From: an uncultured Eubacteriales bacterium
Lineage (GTDB): Bacteria; Bacillota; Clostridia; Christensenellales; UMGS416
Length of the DNA: 64,000 nt
Reading direction: 5' to 3'
NCBI GenBank assembly: GCA_900542005.1
Contig: UQLW01000003.1
Location: 1-64,000, forward strand
Shown here: one piece after another, positions 23,801 to 32,357 of the stretch
How the letters are laid out: each line of letters begins with the position of its first letter
Numbering within the stretch: the stretch's first letter is position 1
Notes under the pieces: model-generated
What the model saw: only the letters and a program-made list of their open reading frames with translations
The model's database searches: none
Told to the model about the DNA's origin: nothing
Translations under genes and position numbers: made by a program

Positions 23801-24712
23801 ATGCAACAAACAGAGCTATTGATTATCGGCGGCGGCGCCGCCGGGCTAACGGCAGGCCTATATGGCGTGCGGGCAGGCCGCCGGACGGTGCTGATCGAGC
23901 GGATGTTCGCCGGAGGTCAGATCACGACGACCCACCGGCTGGAGAACTATCCCGGCTTTCCCCAGGGCATCGGCGGGGTGGAAATCGGAATGGCTATGAT
24001 GGAGCAGGCAGAGCGCTTCGGGCTGGAGATCCAATACGATACGGTGAACAGCCTGGAGCTGGACGGCGCGGTAAAAACCGCCCGATGCGAGGGCGGCGAC
24101 TGGCAGGCAAAGGCGGTGATCCTCTGCATGGGCGCCGAGCCCCGGCGGCTGGGCGTTGAGCGGGAGGATGAGCTCCGGGGCCGCGGCGTTTCCTACTGCG
24201 CTACCTGCGACGGCGCCTTTTATCAGGATAAGGCCGTCGCCGTGGTTGGCGGCGGCGATACGGCCTGCGAGGATGCGCTGTATCTGGCCGCGCTGGCACG
24301 GAAGGTCTACCTGATCCACCGGCGGGACGAGCTGCGGGCTGCGGGCATCCTGCGGCAGCGGGTCATGGAGAACGAACGTATCCAGGTGCTCTGGAATACC
24401 CAGGTGGAGGCGCTGCTGGGCGATGGGCAGCTGGAGGGGCTGGCCTTGAAGGGGGAAAACAAGGGCGAGCTTCAGGCGGATGGACTGTTCATCGCCGTGG
24501 GCACGACGCCGCAGGCCCAGCTGGTGCAGGGGGCGCTGAAGCTGGACGCGCAGGGCGCGATTGTGACAGACGAACGGATGCGTACGGAGCTGCCCGGCGT
24601 GTATGCCGCCGGCGACGTAAGGGCTACCCCGCTGCGGCAGGTGGTGACGGCCGCGGCCGACGGGGCGGTGGCTGCCACGGAAGCGGCCAAGTACCTGATG
24701 GAGCGGGCATAG
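23801..24712 (+). CDS. trxB: Thioredoxin reductase (NADPH)
   Basis: A 303-residue FAD enzyme that passes electrons from NADPH to thioredoxin. The FAD motif GGGAAGLTAG is at residues 10-19, the redox-active CATC near 132-135, the NADPH motif GGGDTACEDA near 150-159, HRRDELRA near 171-178, and the FAD-binding AGDVR near the end. The residue order is typical of low-molecular-weight TrxR. Lies between a NUDIX gene and glmM, two bases before the latter. Confidence 0.9.
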   Translation: MQQTELLIIGGGAAGLTAGLYGVRAGRRTVLIERMFAGGQITTTHRLENYPGFPQGIGGVEIGMAMMEQAERFGLEIQYDTVNSLELDGAVKTARCEGGDWQAKAVILCMGAEPRRLGVEREDELRGRGVSYCATCDGAFYQDKAVAVVGGGDTACEDALYLAALARKVYLIHRRDELRAAGILRQRVMENERIQVLWNTQVEALLGDGQLEGLALKGENKGELQADGLFIAVGTTPQAQLVQGALKLDAQGAIVTDERMRTELPGVYAAGDVRATPLRQVVTAAADGAVAATEAAKYLMERA

Positions 24713-24714
24713 CC

Positions 24715-26064
24715 ATGGCGCGCTTGTTTGGAACCGATGGCGTGCGCGGCATCGCCGGACAGGAGCTTTCCTGCAGCCTGGCCTATGAACTGGGGCGGGC
24801 GGGCGCGACCGTGCTGACCAAGGGAACCGGGAGGCCCAAGATCCTGATCGGCCGGGATACCCGTATATCGGGGTATATGCTGGAAAGCGCCCTGGTGGCT
24901 GGCATCTGTTCTGTCGGCGGCGACGCCTGCCGGGTGGGCGTAATCCCCACGCCGGGCATCGCTTATCTGACGCGGCGCTATGGCTGCGATGCCGGCGTCG
25001 TGATATCGGCAAGCCATAATCCCTATGAATTCAACGGTATCAAGTTTTTCAACCGGGATGGCTTCAAGCTGCCTGACCGCGTGGAGGACGAGATCGAAGA
25101 GCTGCTGGGGCAGCCGGAGCGCATGAGATGCTGCCAGGGCGCTGAGGTCGGCATGGTGCGCGATATGGTCACCGCCCGCAAGGATTATATTGAATTCCTT
25201 CGGTCAACGGTGGATCCGGCCCTGGATCTGACAGGGATGAAGGTGGTGCTGGATTGCGCCAATGGCGCGGCCAGCGTCATCGCGCCGGAGCTCTATGACC
25301 AGCTGGGCGCCAATGTAATGAGCCTATTCGACCACCCCAATGGGCTGAATATCAACGACCATTGCGGCTCCACCCATATGGATACGCTGGCGCGGATCGT
25401 GGGAGCGCTGGGCGCCGACGTTGGTCTGGCCTTTGATGGGGATGCCGACCGGCTGCTGGCGGTGGACCATACAGGACGCATGGTCGACGGCGACCAGATC
25501 ATGATGATCCTGGCTTGCCAGCTAAAGGCCCAGGGGCGGCTCAGGCAGGATACGCTGGCCGCAACCGTCATGAGCAATCTTGGGCTGCACCAGGCGGCGC
25601 GGCGCGCGGGAATTTCTGTGGAAACCACCCAGGTGGGCGACCGGTATGTGCTGGAAACCATGCTGGAGAAAGGGTATTCGCTGGGGGGCGAGCAGTCGGG
25701 CCATATTATTTTTCTGGATGAAAATACAACAGGGGACGGGTTGCTGACCAGCCTGCACCTGCTGCAGGCGATGGCCGGCCGCCGCATGCCCCTGGCCCGG
25801 CTGGCCCAGGTGATGACGCCGCTGCCTCAGGTATTGGTGAATGTGCCGGTCACGCCCAAGCGGCGCGATACATGGCAGCAGGACCGCCGTGTGGCGGCGA
25901 TGATCCAGGCGATGGAGCAGGCATACGGCGGCTCAGGACGGGTGCTGGTGCGCCCTTCCGGAACGGAGCCGCTGATCCGCGTGATGCTGGAGGGCACGGA
26001 TGAAGCCCGCATCCGTGCGGACGCCGAAGCACTGGCCGCCTGCATCCGGGGAGAAGGGGAATAA
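24715..26064 (+). CDS. glmM: Phosphoglucosamine mutase
   Basis: Converts glucosamine-6-phosphate to glucosamine-1-phosphate for UDP-GlcNAc and peptidoglycan synthesis. At 449 residues it is normal length. The phosphoserine loop ISASHNPYEFNG (Ser near residue 100), the metal loop DGDADR near 241-246 and the C-terminal phosphate-binding RPSGTEPLIRVMLEG are present. The start ARLFGTDGVRGIAG is typical of GlmM. Confidence 0.95.
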   Translation: MARLFGTDGVRGIAGQELSCSLAYELGRAGATVLTKGTGRPKILIGRDTRISGYMLESALVAGICSVGGDACRVGVIPTPGIAYLTRRYGCDAGVVISASHNPYEFNGIKFFNRDGFKLPDRVEDEIEELLGQPERMRCCQGAEVGMVRDMVTARKDYIEFLRSTVDPALDLTGMKVVLDCANGAASVIAPELYDQLGANVMSLFDHPNGLNINDHCGSTHMDTLARIVGALGADVGLAFDGDADRLLAVDHTGRMVDGDQIMMILACQLKAQGRLRQDTLAATVMSNLGLHQAARRAGISVETTQVGDRYVLETMLEKGYSLGGEQSGHIIFLDENTTGDGLLTSLHLLQAMAGRRMPLARLAQVMTPLPQVLVNVPVTPKRRDTWQQDRRVAAMIQAMEQAYGGSGRVLVRPSGTEPLIRVMLEGTDEARIRADAEALAACIRGEGE

Positions 26065-26116
26065 TCCCGGCCGCCTGCGTCCCTTCCGGGCGGCATTGAG
26101 GCTGCCGCAATGTTAT

Positions 26117-26154
26117 CTATGGCAAAAGCCGCCTTTGGGCGGCTTTTGCCATAG
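26117..26154 (+). terminator. Perfect 17-bp hairpin after glmM
   Basis: CTATGGCAAAAGCCGCC and GGCGGCTTTTGCCATAG pair fully around TTTG. There is no T-run after the whole stem, but the four T inside the 3' arm could serve if only the inner part folds. Confidence 0.6.
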
Positions 26155-26240
26155 AAGCGTGAAAATTAAGAAGAAAGACATGATATAGTAATAAAAACCA
26201 TGATATATTGTAAAAAATAAGTTAACACGGGAATAAATAC

Positions 26241-26268
26241 TGTACAACGCGAAATAATATGCTATACT
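26241..26268 (+). promoter_or_regulatory. Promoter of the hemolysin III-like gene
   Basis: A good TATACT (26263-26268) lies 16 bases after TGTACA. The -35 is weak. Confidence 0.45.
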
Positions 26269-26297
26269 AGAGATAGAAACAGACAGGAGGTAGAAAA

Positions 26298-26945
26298 GTG
26301 GTAGAGATGATGAAGCTGCCCCGCAAGCAGACCTTCAGCGAAGAGCTGTTCAATGCGATCAGCCATGGTGTAGGCGCGATGAGCGCCATCGCCGCCATGG
26401 TGCTCATGCTGGTTCGGGCGCAGGATCCATGGCAGACGGTTTCAGCCTGCATATATGGCGGATCCATGTTCTTTCTGTACATGGCCAGCACCCTGTATCA
26501 CAGCATGTTCCACGAGGGGGCCAAGCGGGTGCTGCGCGTCTTTGACCATTGCTCCATCTATGTGTTGATCGCCGGTACCTATACGCCCTATACGTTGGTC
26601 GCCCTGCGGGGAGCGGTGGGCTGGACGCTTTTTGGCATCATATGGGGCGGCGCGGTCCTGGGGATTGTGCTGAACGCCATCTCCCTGGAGCGGTTCAAGA
26701 TCCTGTCCAACGTCCTCTATCTGGTCATGGGCTGGGCGATTATCATGACGCTGGGGCCGCTGAACAGCGCAGTCGCCCCCATGGGTGTGATGCTGCTGGT
26801 GTTGGGCGGTATTCTATACACGGTGGGTATGGTTTTCTTCGGGCTGGGGAAGAAGGTGCGAGGCATGCATCCGCTTTGGCATGTTTTTGTCCTGGGAGGC
26901 AGCGTGCTGCATTTTCTCTCGGTTTACCTGTATGTGCTGGGCTGA
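26298..26945 (+). CDS. Hemolysin III / PAQR-family membrane protein
   Basis: A 215-residue membrane protein with about seven hydrophobic helices. It carries the family stretches EELFNAISHGVGA near the N-terminus, YMASTLYHS, FDHCSIYVLIAGTYTP in the middle and the C-terminal HPLWHVFVLGGSVLHF, whose His, Ser and Asp residues are the metal-binding set of PAQR proteins. Bacterial members (YqfA/TrhA) are linked to membrane-lipid homeostasis. GTG start after AGGAGGT. Hemolytic activity should not be assumed. Confidence 0.85.
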   Translation: MVEMMKLPRKQTFSEELFNAISHGVGAMSAIAAMVLMLVRAQDPWQTVSACIYGGSMFFLYMASTLYHSMFHEGAKRVLRVFDHCSIYVLIAGTYTPYTLVALRGAVGWTLFGIIWGGAVLGIVLNAISLERFKILSNVLYLVMGWAIIMTLGPLNSAVAPMGVMLLVLGGILYTVGMVFFGLGKKVRGMHPLWHVFVLGGSVLHFLSVYLYVLG

Positions 26946-27032
26946 CGGCGGCAAAATGAAAAGATATGCCGGATTTGCTGCAGGAAAGCCGGAAAAACAT
27001 TGAAAAAACTGAAAAATACGCAGGAAAAATTC

Positions 27033-27061
27033 TTGCATGTTGCAGATAATGACATTATAAT
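27033..27061 (+). promoter_or_regulatory. Promoter of gdhA
   Basis: TTGCAT and TATAAT with 17 bases between. The 64-base leader contains a hairpin AGCCGCC/GGCGGCT (about 27071-27098) ending in TTATT, too weak to call a terminator. Confidence 0.78.
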
Positions 27062-27125
27062 AGGTTGTGTGCAGCCGCCGTGCTTTACGCTTGGCGGCTT
27101 TATTCAAATTCAAGGAGGAACCCAA

Positions 27126-28457
27126 ATGTCTTATGTTGACGAGGTCATTCAAAAGGTAATCCGCACCAATCCGGGCGAAGCCGAATTCCATCAGGCCGCG
27201 ACGGAGGTCCTGGAGTCGCTGCGGCCCATCATTGACCAGCGCCCCGAATATCAGAAAGCGGGCCTGCTGGAGCGCATGGTGGAGCCGGACCGTCAGCTGA
27301 TGTTCCGCGTCGCCTGGGTGGACGACAGCGGCAAGGTGCAGGTCAACCGCGGCTTCCGCGTGCAGTTCAACAACGCGATCGGCCCCTATAAGGGCGGTCT
27401 GCGCCTGCATCCCTCGGTCAACCTGGGCGTCATTAAGTTCCTGGGCTTTGAGCAGGTATTCAAGAACTCGCTGACGGGCCTGCCGATCGGCGGAGGCAAG
27501 GGCGGCTCGGACTTTGACCCCAAGGGCAAGTCTGACCGCGAGGTCATGGCCTTCTGCCAGAGCTTTATGACTGAGCTGAGCAAATACATCGGCGCCGATG
27601 TGGACGTACCGGCGGGCGATATTGGCACCGGAGCCCGGGAAATCGGCTTCCTGTACGGCCAGTATAAGCGCATTACCGGCCTGTATGAGGGCGTACTGAC
27701 CGGCAAGGGACTGACCTACGGCGGTTCGCTGGCCCGCACCCAGGCGACGGGATATGGCCTGGTATACCTGGTCGACGAGATGGTGCGCGAATTCGGCAAA
27801 TCCCTGGCCGGCGCCCGCGTGGTGATTTCCGGCGCTGGCAACGTGGCCATCTATGCGGCGGAGAAAGCCATCTCCATGGGCGCCAAGGTACTGACCATGT
27901 CGGATTCTACCGGCTGGATTTATGACGAGGCGGGCGTGGATCTGGACGCTGTCAAGCAGATCAAGGAAGTACGCCGGGGCCGCATTAAGGAATATCTGGA
28001 CGTTCGTCCCCAGGCTGAGTACCATGAGGGCCGGGGCGTATGGTCCGTGCCCTGCGACATTGCCCTGCCCTGCGCCACCCAGAACGAGCTTAACGGCGAG
28101 GACGCCCAGCTGCTGGTGGCCAACGGCTGCTATGCGGTGGGTGAGGGCGCCAATATGCCCTCCACTCCGGATGCGGTGGATGTGTTCCTTTCCAAGGGGA
28201 TCCTTTATGCGCCCGGCAAGGCGGCCAACGCCGGCGGCGTAGCGACCTCCGCCCTGGAGATGAGCCAGAACTCCCAACGCCTGAGCTGGACCTTTGAGGA
28301 GGTCGACGCCAAGCTGAAGGGCATCATGGTCAATATTTACCGCAATATGTCTGCCACGGCGAAGGCCTTTGGTCAGCCCAAGAACTTTGTCATGGGCGCT
28401 AACATTGCCGGCTTCACCAAGGTAGCCGATGCCATGATGGCGCAGGGCGTGCTGTAA
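27126..28457 (+). CDS. gdhA: NADP-type glutamate dehydrogenase
   Basis: Reversible reductive amination of 2-oxoglutarate with ammonium; in this type mainly biosynthetic. The 443-residue product has the QFNNAIGPYKGGLRLHPSVN stretch, the catalytic lysine motif LPIGGGKGGSDFDPKGKS and the GDIGTGAREIGF motif. A Rossmann domain follows with GAGNVAIYAAEKA. The ATG at 27126 fits AAGGAGG; the longer open frame from 27000 covers the promoter. Confidence 0.95.
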   Translation: MSYVDEVIQKVIRTNPGEAEFHQAATEVLESLRPIIDQRPEYQKAGLLERMVEPDRQLMFRVAWVDDSGKVQVNRGFRVQFNNAIGPYKGGLRLHPSVNLGVIKFLGFEQVFKNSLTGLPIGGGKGGSDFDPKGKSDREVMAFCQSFMTELSKYIGADVDVPAGDIGTGAREIGFLYGQYKRITGLYEGVLTGKGLTYGGSLARTQATGYGLVYLVDEMVREFGKSLAGARVVISGAGNVAIYAAEKAISMGAKVLTMSDSTGWIYDEAGVDLDAVKQIKEVRRGRIKEYLDVRPQAEYHEGRGVWSVPCDIALPCATQNELNGEDAQLLVANGCYAVGEGANMPSTPDAVDVFLSKGILYAPGKAANAGGVATSALEMSQNSQRLSWTFEEVDAKLKGIMVNIYRNMSATAKAFGQPKNFVMGANIAGFTKVADAMMAQGVL

Positions 28458-28466
28458 GCAAGCTTG

Positions 28467-28498
28467 AAAAAACCGTCCGCAGCTGCGGACGGTTTTTT
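28467..28498 (+). terminator. Intrinsic terminator after gdhA
   Basis: AAAAAACCGTCCGCA and TGCGGACGGTTTTTT flank two bases. Symmetrical, so it can also serve the convergent hydrolase gene on the minus strand. Confidence 0.9.
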
Positions 28499-28533
28499 GT
28501 TTCTCTGCACGGGAAAACCCGGTATATTAACAG

Positions 28534-29358
28534 TTATAGGATAACCCGCAGCCCGTCATAGGCCACCTGGATGCCATCCCCGGCAACGGCCTCCTCGATT
28601 TCGCGCTGGCTGCTCAGCCCGCCGCTGTGGCAAAGGTGGGAGATATATACCTTTGTATCCGGCGTAATGGCGCCGCATTCGGTTAGCAGCTGCTTCTGGC
28701 GGCGCATTTCCGTCAACGAGCAGTGCCCATGGCCGGCAGGCGCCGCCAGCATGGTGCACTCCAGCACCGCCATATCCAGGCGCAGCCCGGACAGGGCGCG
28801 GTTGGTTTCCTCCGGATAGAGGCCGGAATCACAACCGTAGAGGATACGCCGGCCATCCTTTTCCACCACATAGATGAGGCAGGTCTCATGGGGTATATGA
28901 TTGGCCCGCAGGGGGAGGGCCCGGGCGCCGGAGAGCTGCAGCCAGCGGCCGGGGACGGCGGGCTGGAAAAGCAGCTTTTCCAAGCCAGCCCATCCGGCAT
29001 AGCCAGCCTTCAGGGCTTCGCCGGCGGCGGTGACCGCCTCGTTGCCATATACCGTAAGGGGATTAAGGTCCATGGCAGGATTGTAATTATCCAGGATACA
29101 GCCCAGGTCGGGCGTATAGAGATGGTCGCTGTGGGAATGGGTAATGAGCACGGCGCGGATGCGGCTCAGGCATACGCCATGCTGCAGGGCGTGGGCATAG
29201 GTATCAGGGCCAAAGTCCACCAGCAGTTCGTCGTCGATGGAAAGCTGCGCCCGGGTGCGGCGCTCGCCGTGCTTCCGGGCATGGCGGCAGGCGGGGCAAT
29301 CGCAAAAAAGGGCGGGCCAGCCCTCAGAGGCGCCAGTGCCCCAAAAGGTAACCTCCAT
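28534..29358 (-). CDS. Metallo-beta-lactamase-fold hydrolase (PhnP-like)
   Basis: A 274-residue protein with the metal-binding motif THSHSDHLY near residues 93-101 and the N-terminal GTGASEGWPALFCDCPAC, which resembles PhnP-type phosphodiesterases carrying a cysteine cluster. A further conserved aspartate (LYGCDSG near 175) and the C-terminal HLCHSG fit the family. PhnP acts on cyclic ribose phosphate in phosphonate breakdown, but no phn genes are nearby, so the substrate is open. AAAGGAG precedes the ATG. Confidence 0.8.
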   Translation of the reverse strand: MEVTFWGTGASEGWPALFCDCPACRHARKHGERRTRAQLSIDDELLVDFGPDTYAHALQHGVCLSRIRAVLITHSHSDHLYTPDLGCILDNYNPAMDLNPLTVYGNEAVTAAGEALKAGYAGWAGLEKLLFQPAVPGRWLQLSGARALPLRANHIPHETCLIYVVEKDGRRILYGCDSGLYPEETNRALSGLRLDMAVLECTMLAAPAGHGHCSLTEMRRQKQLLTECGAITPDTKVYISHLCHSGGLSSQREIEEAVAGDGIQVAYDGLRVIL

Positions 29359-29524
29359 AGATCACACGCTCCTTTCCTCTTTGGCGCCAGCATACCATGG
29401 TGGGGCCCTGAAGAATATAGCGCATTTTGTCCAGTTCAGCGAAAGCGGTTCCCGTGCCCTTTTCATTTGGTGGAATTTGGGATAAACTATACCAAAGAGA
29501 TTGGATCAAAAAAGGGGGATGACA

Positions 29525-30712
29525 ATGGGAATTGAGGTCAGCGCCAAGGGCCGGCCCGCGCGGCTTTTTGGCCAGGAACCGTCCCTGGAGGAAATGGCCC
29601 GCGTCCTGACCGAATTGGTGGGCAAGCATTCGGTGTCCATCTCCGCAGTGCAGGGGCAGGGCGCGCTGAACGTGCGGCTGTGCACGGCGGCGACGGCGCG
29701 GCTCTGGGCCGTGAAGAATCAGTGGAATATGGGCTGCCAGACCACGACGGCGGGCCCAGGGGCCCATGCGGCGCTTTTGGAGCTGCTGGATGCGGTGGGC
29801 GGCCAGACCGGGCTGCGCTGGCAGGTGGAGGATCCGACAGGTTACGCGGCGGATCGTGATTTTGGGCGGCTGCGGGCGGCCCATATGAACCACCTGCGGC
29901 AGATTGCCCGGGCAATGGATCAGGTGGACAACACCCAGGAGCGCCCGGTCCGGTTCATGAACTGGCCCATGACCGACCAGGCATACCCGGTATTCGAGCA
30001 GGGCGTGGTCACCCCGATGGGCTGGTTTGACAATGGATCCCTGGCGGCCCGGGCCTGGCAGGATGTAGAGGCGCTGGCGCTCGATTTCTTTATTTGGCCT
30101 AACAAGGAGATGGATAGCTGGTACTGGCGCAACCGTGCCCTGTGGAATATGTGGAACCGCATCTTCTGGACCCGGGATATGAGCCGGGAGGAAGCGGCGG
30201 TGATGGAGGAATCCTGCCGCTTTCTGGAGCGGGCAGCCCGCCTTGATGAATGGATCCCCCTGCCGCGGCTGGAGTATGAGCAGCTCTGCGATCTGCTGGA
30301 GCGGCCAGCCCAGCCCTGGGGCAATCCGGCGATGGATCAGCCCATTGAGATTGGCTACCGAAAGCAGGATTACCGCCACAGCCTGGATAACTGGTCGGTA
30401 ACGGTGGACGGCAATCTGCGAGCGAGGTATCCGGCCCGCAACGTGCTGACGCTGGCTCGCGACCAGCGCACGGTGAAGGTGGAGGCCCTTCGGGAGGACC
30501 AGCCGGAGATGCAGCGGCGCAGCTTTTCTATGGAGCTGGGCAATACCCTCTATGAGGGCCGCTTCGAGCAGGTGGGCGAGCGCTCCGTGCTGCTGGGCGT
30601 GTGCCACGCCTGGGATCATAGCGCCAGCGCGATGGTTGAGATCACATGGCCCAGCGTCTATGATGACCGTTGGGCGCGGATGACGCTGATGAACATCCGC
30701 TGGAATCCATAG
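29525..30712 (+). CDS. Unknown tryptophan-rich protein (395 aa)
   Basis: I do not recognise this family. The start at 29525 fits AAGGGGG just upstream; earlier in-frame ATGs are less well placed. There is no signal peptide and there are no membrane segments. The first 90 residues (ISAVQGQGALNVRLCTAAT) look alpha/beta. The middle is unusually rich in Trp, Asn and Met (DSWYWRNRALWNMWNRIFW). The C-terminus is beta-rich. It is divergent from the PhnP-like gene and followed by the oxidoreductase operon promoter. Probably cytoplasmic. Confidence 0.7.
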   Translation: MGIEVSAKGRPARLFGQEPSLEEMARVLTELVGKHSVSISAVQGQGALNVRLCTAATARLWAVKNQWNMGCQTTTAGPGAHAALLELLDAVGGQTGLRWQVEDPTGYAADRDFGRLRAAHMNHLRQIARAMDQVDNTQERPVRFMNWPMTDQAYPVFEQGVVTPMGWFDNGSLAARAWQDVEALALDFFIWPNKEMDSWYWRNRALWNMWNRIFWTRDMSREEAAVMEESCRFLERAARLDEWIPLPRLEYEQLCDLLERPAQPWGNPAMDQPIEIGYRKQDYRHSLDNWSVTVDGNLRARYPARNVLTLARDQRTVKVEALREDQPEMQRRSFSMELGNTLYEGRFEQVGERSVLLGVCHAWDHSASAMVEITWPSVYDDRWARMTLMNIRWNP

Positions 30713-30766
30713 GCGGCGGATAAAGCCCGCGCACAAGAAAAGGCAAGGAAAAATCTGACGCCGATC

Positions 30767-30795
30767 TTGACAGAAAGAGTCGTAAATTGTATACT
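30767..30795 (+). promoter_or_regulatory. Strong promoter of the FAD/Fe-S oxidoreductase operon
   Basis: Consensus TTGACA and TATACT with 17 bases between, 100 bases before the first gene. Confidence 0.88.
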
Positions 30796-30830
30796 GATCG
30801 CGGTAAAAAGCATCAATCCTTCAGCATGCG

Positions 30831-30868
30831 AACCGGACGAGTTCCGCCAGGAGATCGTTCGGTTTTTC
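30831..30868 (+). terminator. Terminator hairpin inside the operon leader (attenuator)
   Basis: AACCGGACGA (30831-30840) pairs with TCGTTCGGTT (30855-30864) over ten bases with one G-U pair, followed by TTTTT. It lies between the strong promoter and the first ribosome-binding site. In Bacillus the glpD leader has a terminator overcome by the glycerol-3-phosphate-responsive antiterminator GlpP; the same logic is inferred here. Confidence 0.6.
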
Positions 30869-30893
30869 CATATGAGAGAAAGAGGAGGAAACG

Positions 30894-32357
30894 ATGAACT
30901 ACGACGTAGTGGTGGTCGGCGGCGGCGTAACCGGTTGCGCTATAGCCCGGGCTCTGTCGGCCTACCGGCTGAGGATCGCGCTATTGGAGGCGGCAGACGA
31001 CGTTGCCATGGGCAGCTCCAAGGCCAACAGCGCCATCGTCCATTCCGGCTATGACGCCGCGCCCGGAACGCTGATGGCCGAGCTGAATGTGAAGGGAAAC
31101 GCAATGATGGAGCAGCTGTGCCGTCAGCTGAACATACCCTTTAAGCGCACAGGCTCCATGACGGTGGCCTTTGACGACGAGCAGCAGGCCCATCTCGAGC
31201 GGCTGCTGGAGCAGGGGCGGAAAAACGGCGTGCCGGGCCTGGAAATCCATACGGGCGAATGGGCCCGCCAGCGGGAGCCCAACCTTTCCCCGCAGGTGAA
31301 GGCCGTGCTGTGGGCGCCGAGCGCGGGGATCAATTGTCCCTATCAGCTGACAGTCGCGCTGGCGGAGAACGCGGTGGCCAACGGCGTAGAGCTGAAGCGC
31401 AACTGGCGTCTGACAGCCGTGCAGGAGCGGCAGGATGCGCTGGAGCTGACCAGCCAGGCCGGGGAAACCATTACCGCGCGGTATGTGGTCAACGCGGCGG
31501 GGCTGTATGCCGATGAGGTCAGCCGTATGGCCGGCGGGGAAGCCTTCACCATTGTACCCCGGCGGGGCGAATACATGCTGCTGGACCGCAAGGAGGGCAA
31601 GCGGGTTTCAACGGTCATTTTCCAGGTGCCCACCCAAATGGGTAAGGGCGTGCTGGTTTCGCCCACGGTGGACGGCAACGTCTTTGCCGGCCCCACCTCC
31701 CAGGATATTACCGATAAAACCGATACCTCCACCACGGCGGAGGGTATGGCGGCGCTGCGGCGCACGGCGGCCCTCTCTGTGCCCAGCCTGGGCTTTGGGC
31801 AGGTCATTACGTCCTTTACCGGGCTTCGGGCTCAGTGGCAGGAGAAGCACGATTTCCTGATCGGCATCAGCCAAAGCCAGAAGCGCCTGATCCAGGCGGC
31901 GGGCATCTGTTCACCGGGCCTGACCTCGGCGCCGGCTGTGGCCCAGCTTGTGGTTTCCCTGCTGGGGGAGGCCGGCCTGACGCTGGCGCCCAATGAAGCC
32001 TTTGATCCCTTGCGCCCCCACAAAAAGCCCTTCCGCGAAATGAACGACGGGGAACGGGCCCAGGCGGTCAAGGAGAATCCTCTGTACGGGCGGATCATCT
32101 GCCGGTGCGAAACGGTTACCGAGGCGGAGATTGTCGCAGCCATCCACAGCCCGGTGCCGGCGACCAGCGTGGACGCGGTCAAGCGGCGTACCCGCGCCGG
32201 AATGGGCCGCTGCCAGGGCGGCTTCTGCTCCCCCAGGGTGATGGAGATCCTGGCCCGGGAGCTGGGCTGCGACATGGGCGAGATTACAAAGTTCGGCGGC
32301 GGGTCCTGGCTGACCTGCGGCAGGATCAAGGAGCAAGGGGGCGAGGGCCGTGAATAA
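30894..32357 (+). CDS. FAD-dependent glycerol-3-phosphate dehydrogenase-type oxidoreductase with BFD-like Fe-S domain
   Basis: A 487-residue flavoprotein. The N-terminal FAD motif is VVGGGVTGCAIARALS, followed by a DAO-type fold with SSKANSAIVHSGYD. The C-terminal 80 residues form a BFD-like [2Fe-2S] domain: CRCETVTEAEIV near residue 403 and CQGGFC near 440 supply four cysteines. With the next two genes this is the clostridial GlpA-like dehydrogenase operon; L-2-hydroxyglutarate oxidase is an alternative name for similar proteins. AGAGGAGG precedes the ATG. Confidence 0.82.
   Translation: MNYDVVVVGGGVTGCAIARALSAYRLRIALLEAADDVAMGSSKANSAIVHSGYDAAPGTLMAELNVKGNAMMEQLCRQLNIPFKRTGSMTVAFDDEQQAHLERLLEQGRKNGVPGLEIHTGEWARQREPNLSPQVKAVLWAPSAGINCPYQLTVALAENAVANGVELKRNWRLTAVQERQDALELTSQAGETITARYVVNAAGLYADEVSRMAGGEAFTIVPRRGEYMLLDRKEGKRVSTVIFQVPTQMGKGVLVSPTVDGNVFAGPTSQDITDKTDTSTTAEGMAALRRTAALSVPSLGFGQVITSFTGLRAQWQEKHDFLIGISQSQKRLIQAAGICSPGLTSAPAVAQLVVSLLGEAGLTLAPNEAFDPLRPHKKPFREMNDGERAQAVKENPLYGRIICRCETVTEAEIVAAIHSPVPATSVDAVKRRTRAGMGRCQGGFCSPRVMEILARELGCDMGEITKFGGGSWLTCGRIKEQGGEGRE

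Noticed and set aside
30767..31054. 95-codon open frame across the oxidoreductase-operon leader
   Set aside because: It starts inside the promoter -35 box and overlaps the terminator hairpin and the first real gene in another frame.
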